This document shows positions 55,601 to 64,000 of a stretch of 64,000 nt of DNA, piece after piece. Under the pieces are notes generated by a model. That model worked only from the letters and a program-made list of their open reading frames with translations. It ran no database searches and had not been told where the DNA came from. This stretch comes from Steinernema hermaphroditum (Eukaryota > Nematoda > Chromadorea > Rhabditida > Steinernematidae), in the NCBI GenBank assembly GCA_030435675.1, contig CM059624.1:12796769-12860768 (forward strand), in the 5' to 3' direction. The translations under genes were made by a program, and so were the position numbers. Position 1 is the first letter of the stretch, and every line of letters starts with the position of its first letter.

Positions 55601-58216
55601 GACGATTCCCATGTGTGTCACCAGCGATCGGTCGCCACAGTAAGAAACCTCTGCTGCAAACAGAACGATTTTCGTGTGTTTTGACCCCGTTGGAACCTCC
55701 CTTCGACTAATTCGCCGCCGCATAACTGATCTTGTTTGTCAGGCCCCAGCATACCATTAAGATTCGGGGGAGGCGAATATTTTTAGTCTCTTGTCTGCCG
55801 CCAACCTGCATAACAAACGAAGTGGACTTGAACGAGGTTGTTTAATACGTTTGGACAACAGTGATGTGCCAGGCGGCGATTTAGCCGAAGGGCGAGACCA
55901 AAACAGAGATCGTTTTGTTTGTGGCAGAGATCGCCTGCACCTCGATGCTAAAGATATGTCACCCACCCACCTCGCGTTGTTCGGAGTTTGCTGTAATCAT
56001 CAGGATGGGACAAACAGGACCATTTATAACCAGTGAGGGTGAATGTAGCCCTGTATATGTCATACAAATGGGAGGAATGTACGACATCTGGTACTTGAGG
56101 AATGTGTAGCGCTCGTTGACGTCCTAAACTTCACACGAGTGGGAGTTCAGATCACCATTGAAACATCAAGTCACCTGACCCACTCCATTGAAAACCATGA
56201 GATCGGTTGAAAGTCCATAGAAAGCTGAGAGTAGGACACCTGACGCTCTTTCGATTCAGTAATATACCTGAGGACCTGTGCTGGCACATATGTTTTGACT
56301 TTTGCGGGGCTGAAAACATAGCGTGGATAGACTAGTTGCAAGCAGTGTTGTTTATGACATCAAATGATAGCTGCAGACTCGGAACAACACGACGGTTACA
56401 GATATTTTTAGCCTGGAGGTGCAAACGATCCTTTTCTCAAACGAATGAAAGCATTTCCAGGACTACTGGCATTCGAAGTTTGGTTTCAACGATGCAACGT
56501 AAACGCCTCGGCCTTAAATTCTGAGTGACACACATAATCAAAATAAACAAGAATCTATCCAGAGTTACGCCACAAAAACGGTTTTATGCGTATATGAAGG
56601 CTGGAAAGCGACTCGAAAGGTGACTCGAGCCCGACCTTAACTGTGAACGCTATCCAGAAGGGCGTTTCATAAATCGTTCATCGGGATTTCATTATTTTGA
56701 CCAAAACAGAAACCAAATGTCGCAAACGAAGATGATCTACACTACGACTACTGGAACCAAAGGAAAACTTATGCGTTGTAAGATGAAAATACTCACTGAT
56801 GAACTTGTTGACTTTCCTGGACACTTATTCCAGTGTCACAGATCACCGTTCTAGGCCTATTTTGCTCTCTTCAAGCATAGTGGATGCGTCAGAGTGGTCT
56901 CCAATGATCTCTGTATGTCAAAACACCGCCTCAGATCAAATTGAATGTCACGCTCCGCCAGCTACAGTTTTGTTCACCCGTTTTTTTTTTGCCGATGCAT
57001 CCATCATAGCTGTCATGGGTTCAGAACCGTGATGACGCAAGTGATTCGATCTTCGTCCTGCCAACCTGGTTAACTATCCAAAAAATGAACCTTGTATCCA
57101 TGTAGAAGTTCCGTTTGGCTTGGGGACGACCAAGCCTGGTTGGACAAGCCAAGAACAAACCAGCCTATGTGAGGCCTGGTTACTCTGACATCGATTTTTC
57201 ATTGTTTATCACATGAATCACGTGTTTTTTCCAATTCACAAAAAAAACCTGAAGAAAACTTCCTGAACACTAAGATTATGCGTTCCTAGTCAACAAGTAG
57301 CTACGGTAGCTGTTTTTTGATCTTCTGCCTCCGCTATAACCATCGCTGCCACGCGCTAGACATGTGAAGTGTGGAACGAACGTTGTTTATGTGTAAAAAC
57401 CAGCCGCCCCAGGACCTTTTGACAACGCTCCATTTTACTTCCTCAAAAACAAGTCGTGATGGGACGCGTCATTTTGGGCGAACGGTAACATGAATAGAAA
57501 GTTAGAAATTCCATGTTTCAAGCGGTCGACTCGTCGTAGTTCTACAAACTGGACTCTATGGCCCGACCCCCCAAAGACTCCCCATCTCTGGGTCACACTA
57601 ATCTTTCTGCTCCTAGGAATACGCCCCTCATTATGCTCTTTACAACGATGGCGCTTTGTTACAATCGTAGACCGATGAGGATAGACAGAGGCGGGGCTAA
57701 TGTCTGATTATAAAAAGCGGATTAGTGATGAGTCTAGTTGAGTCACTGTCTAGTTTTTAGGCGTCTGCCCTTACTGGGTCAAATCAGCCATCTCGTCTAC
57801 CGGAGGCCTAGTCTAGTCTGCTCCGATCGCATCTGATCCAATCCAATTGCCCGGTCTAGTCAAACAGGAATCTGGTTTACGCTAGTCGCAATTGTCTTAC
57901 GGTAGAAATTTCTTGAAATTTAACTGAACCTCTTTTCTAGCATCCGGGCTCTTGTGCATGACGACCAGAACCTCGCTGTCTAGATGAGAAATACCGTTTT
58001 TCGTTCATTTATCTTTATGTCTGAACAGTCTAATGATGTCTGGATTTTTTAACATTTTGTTACAATTCGATGTGTGTACCCCACAGGTGCCGCCCCCCGC
58101 ATTACGCCCGAGATGTTCGGCACCAAAGATCAAAGAAGCCATCTGTCGAGCGGGACTAATCAGCGCTGTTTTTCTTCGCTTTTTTCAGCTCATTTATTTT
58201 GTGTTGCAGTTCCATA
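52671..58216. other. gene-poor region
   Basis: About 5.5 kb without a convincing gene. It contains the inverted-repeat element at 55054-56260, GTCTAGT-rich low-complexity sequence at 57720-57870, and possible tRNA-like debris near 54420-54510. Confidence 0.4.
55054..56260. mobile_element. inverted-repeat element, probably a non-autonomous transposon
   Basis: Arms 55054-55221 and 56098-56260 are near-identical inverted copies (left CTGAATC...GAAAGAGCGTCAGGTG, with a small indel near the end) around about 880 bp of unrelated sequence. No transposase frame and no clear target duplication. Confidence 0.55.
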
Positions 58217-61200
58217 ATGGTTCTTCTGATGGAACGCTTTCCGCGACGCTTCAAAGTCGCCGTCGCCACCGTAAACAACTGGTCGCTGGACTTTGAGGGC
58301 AACTTTGGCCGAATCTTGAAAAGTACCGTAACCCTCGTTTGCAACACGTTATGCAATCGTTCTCAGCGTGCCAAGAAGCCTTCGACCAAGGAGCCTCCAT
58401 CCGACTCGGCCCGGAACTGGAGATCCCGGGTTATGGATGCGCCGATCACTTCTTCGAGCTGGACACGGAGCTCCACTCATGGGAGATCCTCGGCGAACTC
58501 GTCCAGGAGTCCAAGAAGCTCAAAGACCTGCTCATCGTCACGGGAATGCCCGTGCGCCACGAGGGTCTTCTCTACTCCTGCATGGTATCGCTCATCAATG
58601 GGTAAAGCAACTGACATCGCTGACAGTCAAACGCCATGTCCTTTAGAAAATTGGTCTTCATAAGACCGAAAATAAGTTTGAAGAACGACGGTCTTCACAG
58701 AGAAACACGGTACTTCGCCCCGTGGAACGAGAGGAAGGGAGTCGTGCAGTTTGAGCTGCCTCAGATCTTCGGGTTTGAACAGGTGAGCCCTTTACAAGGT
58801 AATTGCTGTCTTGTAAAATCATAAAAGTTAACAAGTCAAGTTAAATTTGTGAAGAAACAGTACGAATAATAGCCTCAACACTAGTTGACCTCTTTCAACT
58901 ATTTGTGAATTTTCCAGCTAATGCTTTTCCCAAGGCAATTAGGCACTGGCAATTATCTTGGTTCTTTCTTAACGTAGATGCCATCAGATACTCGAAAAGT
59001 CGATGCGGGTTACCGAAATTCGTAGCACACACACTTACCACAGCTTTACCTTCCTCGTTCTACCCACGCCCGAACCCACTTCTGCTACAGTAGTAGAACG
59101 GAAAGCCCAATCACCGGCTGTTCGTTGTACTCGGAAGTCACAGGTTTTGTCCCTCCTGCTGTCAAGATCTGTGGTCGATGTTCGAAAACAACTGAGAATA
59201 GCCTGAGTTACTGATGGATGGTTTACACCGTGACGGACATTTTCAAATAAAGTATCCGTTCATAGGGCTGCCTTTAAGCCATATCCACAACGTCTCAAAA
59301 CACAACTGAATGGAATAAGAAGTGAACCTTCCGAAGTGTACGACTCTCATTAGGCTAAAATTGGCACACAAGCAGGCCAAGTAGGTATGAATAAACATGA
59401 ACCCCTTATATACTATATACAGTGTGTCCAGTAATGATACGTCCACCTCTTTTTCCTTGCATATCTGGCGATTGACGAACTTTCGCAAACAGCGACCTTT
59501 ACTATTTGAAAGAGCGGACAAAATAACGGTACTTAGCATAGAAAGTTCGGAGTTTGGTGTTGGAGATTGGGTCAATCGCCAGATATGCGAGGAAAAAGAG
59601 GTGGACGTATCATTACTGGACACACTGTATATACTATATTATATATGGCTTATACTCAAAGGGGGAATGGGGACACTGGAAATACACTTTGCTTACTTTG
59701 TTAACACGGATCTGAAATCCCAAAGTGCCTCGAAGGTTTTGTTGACCAACTGTTCTCTCCGTTTCTTTCGAAGACAAATTGTTTTTTCACCTCTTGACCC
59801 TCTGGTGGACTCGTCAGTCTTGACCCTTGCATAATGTGCATAATTATGCGAAATTGAATGTATGAAAAAGATAATATATTGCTCTAAATATGAGAATCGT
59901 TAGTGCTGAAGTCGGAGCCAGCTTCGAATGCGAAAATTTACCATGTCGGTGTCTATCGGTTCGACATGTAGCATGCTTAAAAGTGTTTGTTCTGGGATGA
60001 AATTATAGATGTCGTCGCCGTGTTGCCTGCCGCTGGGTATGATGCATTTGAGGAGAGAGAACTTGAGGTTTGAGATATTGCAAATCCGGTATAAGAACAA
60101 GCGGTTTCGGTTTTAAAAATCAACGAAAACGATGGTCTGCTTCTCGCTTCGATCATGTGTTAGACTCTTTCTAAACAATTTGTTCACAACCGTTAGCTTC
60201 TCTCCCTCCAGGTATACGAACAGCAACAAAAGTTATGTTAGCGATTACTATTTTCCGAATCTCGGGAATCACAATGTCACTTACGAGAAACTTTATTAAC
60301 AAAGGATTAAAATCTATGTTTACCACATTCCAGGAAACAGTTCCCTTCGGAAATGGAATTCTCGTTTCCGGTGATGGCATCCATATCGGCTTCGAGACAG
60401 ACGAAGACGCTTGGACCAGAGATTTGTAAGTAACTCACCTGCGCCGTGATCCAGCAACAATTCCAGGCCTGACAATGAGCAATCTTTGTCCTCCTATGCC
60501 GACATAGTCCTCAACTCGAGCGCATCCTTCCATGTCATGGGCGAATCGCGTCGCCGGCTGAACAAGATCGTCACCACGGCCAGCGCAGTGCTGAAGTCGG
60601 TCTATCTCTACTCGAACCACCGAGGTTGCGACGGAGAGCGACTCTACTACGACGGGATGTCGTCGATCGCCCAAAACGGGGACATTTACGCCCAGATTCC
60701 TCAATTCGACATCGAAGACACCGCTGTCGCCACGGCCGTTGTAGATCTTGGTCCTTCAAAGAATTCCGAGCAAAGCCGATTCACAGAAATTGGCTCCGAA
60801 GAGTGTCTTCTGGCAAGGGAGGCCCTGCCGACGAGTGAACCAATCTTGGTAGAGCCGATGAAAGATGTGGAGGAACTCTGCAATGGTCCTCCAGCATGGC
60901 TGTGGCACTATCTTAGGAGAAGCGGGAAGGTAAGGATTCGTGTCTTGGTGAAGATCACCATTCAAACAAGCACCTCTATCAGAACCCTTCTTACAAAGGT
61001 TTCATCTTAGAGTGGATTCTTCCTTCCACTTTCGGGAGGAAAGGACAGCGCCGCTGTGTCCGTTATGGTCAGATTGATGTGCGACAAAGTGGTCAAGGCT
61101 GTTGAAGATCACAAAGGTAATCACAAACTTCACCTCTTAAGCTTCTACTTGGTCCCTTCAGATTCCGACGATCCGGCCTACTACCTCGAAGGCAAGAAGG

Positions 61201-62344
61201 TTAATTGTTCGGCTAGAGAGTTATGCTCCAAACTCCTCTTCACCTGCTATATGGGCACGGAAAACTCGTCGATTCTGACGAAGAGCATGTCAGCCGGACT
61301 GGCGGGGGACATCGGCGCCACTCACTCGATCGCCGTCATGAACGGAGTCGTCAATGCCTACTTGAATCTGTGCAACTCCGTCCACAACTACGTCCCCAGC
61401 TTCTCGGTATTCTGTAGAAGCAATGTGGAAATCACAGAAGATCGGATTTCAGAGAAATGATCCTCGCGAGGGTCTCGCCTGCCAGAACATCCAGGCGAGA
61501 AGTCGAATGGTCGCCGCCTATCTTCTTGCACAGAACGCGATTCTCTCCTCAGGAAGAGAGGGAACTTTGTTGGTTTTGGGAACGACCAATCTCGACGAAA
61601 GGTAGGATTCGATCAAACACTGGATACAGTCCTGACATTTAGCCTGATCGGATATCTCACCAAATACGACTGCTCGTCCGCTGACATAAACCCCATTGGC
61701 TCACTAAACAAAGTGGACCTCAAACGATTCCTTGCCTACGTCATCGACAACTTCGACTTCCCCCATTTGAAACAGTAAGCCCTCAGTCTACATTCGCCGT
61801 CTACCCACCAAACTCAGAGTCTATGAGACCCGTTCCTCGGCCGAACTCTGCCCCCTCAAAGACGGAAAAATCGCACAAGACGACGAAGAAGAGCTCGGAC
61901 TGACCTATGAGGAACTCTCCGTCTTCGGACGTCTCCGCCGACCCGACTCCAAAGGTCCCTTCGCCATGTTCCTCGTCCTCGTCCCGCTGTGGCACCCGAA
62001 GATGAGCCACGAGGAGATCGCCAACAAGGTAATCACCTTCTACGAGCGATACATCGACAATCGCCACAAGACGACAGTCCTCACTCCCTGTGAGTACCAT
62101 TTTCAACAAGTTAGAAGATAAACGAAGTATTTCAGCCTATCGCGCCACCGTATACGCCAACGACAACCACCGAAGCGATCACCGTCCTTTCCTCTATCCC
62201 GACTTCAACTATCAATATACCAAAATCAGGAAACTTGTGAGTTTTTTGTATCGGCGACCAAAGTAGTCAATTATTTTGATTCAGGCCAAGCAGCTGGCGG
62301 AGAAGGAGAGCGCCAAAGAGAATCTGATGACTATCTATTTGTAA
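58217..62344 (+). CDS. NADSYN1: glutamine-dependent NAD+ synthetase with altered glutaminase site
   Basis: Last step of NAD synthesis: amidation of nicotinic acid adenine dinucleotide using ATP. N-terminal nitrilase-type glutaminase: [33 protein letters not shown] (catalytic Glu kept), [11 protein letters not shown] (catalytic Lys kept), but the exon 60333-60425 reads [17 protein letters not shown] where the family has IGSEICEELW, so the nucleophilic Cys is Asp. [11 protein letters not shown] follows. Synthetase domain: [16 protein letters not shown] (P-loop SGGxDS intact), [48 protein letters not shown], and the terminal [17 protein letters not shown] follows TTTTGTGTTGCAG. Intron 58783-60332 is 1.5 kb and carries a MITE; the rest are about 45 nt. 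It would be expected to use ammonia. Confidence 0.88.
59420..59627. mobile_element. mariner-type MITE in an NAD synthetase intron
   Basis: 208 bp, ends CAGTGTGTCCAGTAATGATA and complement, inverted arms about 57 bp, TA on both sides (59418-59419, 59628-59629). No coding capacity. Confidence 0.8.
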
Positions 62345-63518
62345 ATTATTGTACATTTTGTCACTTTGTAGTAAAATGCGCCACCAGGAAGCTCACAGTA
62401 GCCGAAGTTGAAAGCACGAGATCAATGAGTCCTGATTCAGCCACTCTACACTTTATTTCGACGTTACGCCTTGGCGTATGACAAAATTAGCAAGAGAATC
62501 ACATCCCTCGGAATCAATTAAGTAGAGTCGGGTGGGCGATTTGGCTCGGCTTTGCCTCAGGTAGCATCTCTACATAGTATATGATCTACCGATTCGATTT
62601 GAAGTAGGAGTCGATGTTGCAGAACACATATTGCATTTTGATCTTTATAAACAACTTAAGCTTCATAGGAGGGCTCCAAAAGACAGGCACTTATGGGGTC
62701 TATCTTGCCTATCGGGCTATCCACTCTCTACACTGAAGAGTCGACGCCCGTAAACTCGCCTTCCCTATCTCGGTACTGGTACATTCTAATCTCAAGTTTT
62801 GGTGATGCTATCGAGCGGCAGCAGTTCGTAGTGATCAAATCTTCGTGGCGAAACATTACATATATGCTGTTTTTATGCGATGAGAGGCTAAGGTATCCAT
62901 CTACCCCTGGAGTAATGAAGCATGAGGCACAGCCAGCTTTTTATGGTTTATGCACTATTCAACCAGCTCTCATTGCCATTCCTCTATTTACCTAACCAAA
63001 TCTCAGTTTCGTCGGGCACTTGGAAAGGTTCCCTTACGAGCTTATTACACGGTATTACAGATTTGGTTCACAGTTTATTCTCACCAAAGTAAGACTGGTC
63101 GCAAAACTGAGGCTCAAATACTGTTAAGTGACCTAGGCAATCTCTGACCTGATCCGTAATTCACCCATCTGCTTCCCAACCGCACGCAGTTTTGGCGATC
63201 AACGGCATCAGGAATCACATGAAGGCATTACTTTCATCACTACCGTCTGTCTTATTCTCTTGTCGCATCTGTCTAGTCTAGAACTGTTTCGATTGACTAT
63301 CCGAGCTTGTTAAGTCGTCTCGTCTCTTGTCGCCCTTGCATCTGCCCATAGAATTGTCTACGTGAAAAATATCTGCCACTCCATCCTGCAAAAAGATTTT
63401 AATATGGACTTCTGAAATAATGACAATGATGTTGGAAATATGTAGATTGTAAGTACAATGCAAAATGTAAATAGTGGAAAAAGTAAGACGATGGAACCTC
63501 GAGCCTTCGTCTCTGCCC
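62345..63518. other. intergenic region, no gene seen
   Basis: Between convergent genes. Short frames only and no motif recognised. Confidence 0.4.
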
Positions 63519-64000
63519 TCATTTCGTAAGCTTCTCAATAACGGCGGTGGAGTCCATTATGCGGTGCAGGATGTCGAACGTTTCGTCCACCATCTCACGC
63601 AGCTTCTTGCATTGTTCGACCAAAGACGGATCCGGCGTTTCGTAGGACTGACGAGAGATGGTTGCAGAAGTGTCCATGACTTCGGACTGCATATGTTCTT
63701 CAGCAGGATCCTCAGCAGCTTCTTCACTCGAGTTGTTTTTCTTCTGAATTTCAGCCACCAAATCTGCCTGAAGCTTTAGCACCTGCTCAGCCAGGAAGTT
63801 TTCAAACTTCGGCTCATAAGCAGTGATTTGAAGACTGGCCTTCTGGACTTGTTCAGCGCTCTTGGTCTGTTCGGTTTCAGGAACGTCGCTGGCAATCTTC
63901 TCGACTTCAGCGAGAATATGCTCGATGCAACAGCGCACAGCGTTCATTCTCTCTTCGCTGCTTGCATTCGATTCTGCTGGCGATGCTGGCTGGTCCTCAT
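63519..64000 (-). CDS. unknown acidic helical protein, 5' end beyond window
   Basis: Open from the right edge to a stop at 63519, about 160 residues seen. Heptad-like helices (IEHILAEVEKIASDVPETEQ; NFLAEQVLKLQADLVAEIQ) flank an acidic linker (SSEEAAEDPAEEHMQSEVM), ending CKKLREMVDETFDILHRIMD. The frame continues upstream of the internal MNAVRCC into Ser/Glu-rich sequence, so the true start lies outside. Coiled-coil scaffold is the best description; no family recognised. Confidence 0.6.
   Translation of the reverse strand, partial: EDQPASPAESNASSEERMNAVRCCIEHILAEVEKIASDVPETEQTKSAEQVQKASLQITAYEPKFENFLAEQVLKLQADLVAEIQKKNNSSEEAAEDPAEEHMQSEVMDTSATISRQSYETPDPSLVEQCKKLREMVDETFDILHRIMDSTAVIEKLTK

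Noticed and set aside
1..64000. CRISPR arrays, bacterial operons or prophage
   Set aside because: No spaced short direct repeats of CRISPR type and all genes are intron-containing nematode genes.

Overview
This window is genomic DNA of a nematode, most likely a free-living rhabditid. Three things show it: four copies of the canonical 22-nt SL1 spliced leader inside SL RNA genes (27184-27647 and 31930-32393), many tiny introns of about 40-50 nt with GT...TTTCAG borders, and several ATGs lying just after TTTCAG trans-splice acceptors. I cannot name the species.

Layout: 597-2297 (-) NSUN4 rRNA methyltransferase; 3008-6368 (-) TFIIIC subunit GTF3C3; a 530-bp divergent promoter; 6900-10442 (+) telomerase reverse transcriptase with a repeat-filled 811-bp intron; 10579-18763 a family of secreted proteins with mucin-like tails (two intact genes facing away from each other, two broken copies between them, nested DNA transposons, and an unrelated small secreted protein). 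21671-25286 (+) Patched-related protein. 25322-26928 a hairpin Tc1-like transposon. 26937-32602 two groups of SL1 RNA repeats with a UPF1-like helicase gene and two unknown ORFs between them. 32603-39202 gene-poor. 40000-44265 (+) Spinster-type lipid transporter whose introns hold large inverted repeats. 45144-52670 three GNAT acetyltransferases, with a second, truncated GTF3C3 gene and a dead mariner inserted among them. 52671-58216 gene-poor. 58217-62344 (+) glutamine-dependent NAD synthetase. 63519-64000 (-) a gene leaving the right edge.

Housekeeping functions dominate the gene content (rRNA methylation, Pol III transcription, telomere synthesis, trans-splicing, NAD synthesis), set in a landscape of small DNA transposons and local duplications. 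The most notable points are the SL1 arrays flanking a helicase that lacks a recognisable Walker A, the GTF3C3 paralogue with a new AT-hook start and patches of near identity that suggest gene conversion, and an NAD synthetase whose glutaminase has lost its nucleophilic cysteine. Exon structures were read by eye from splice consensus and frame, so single junctions may be wrong.
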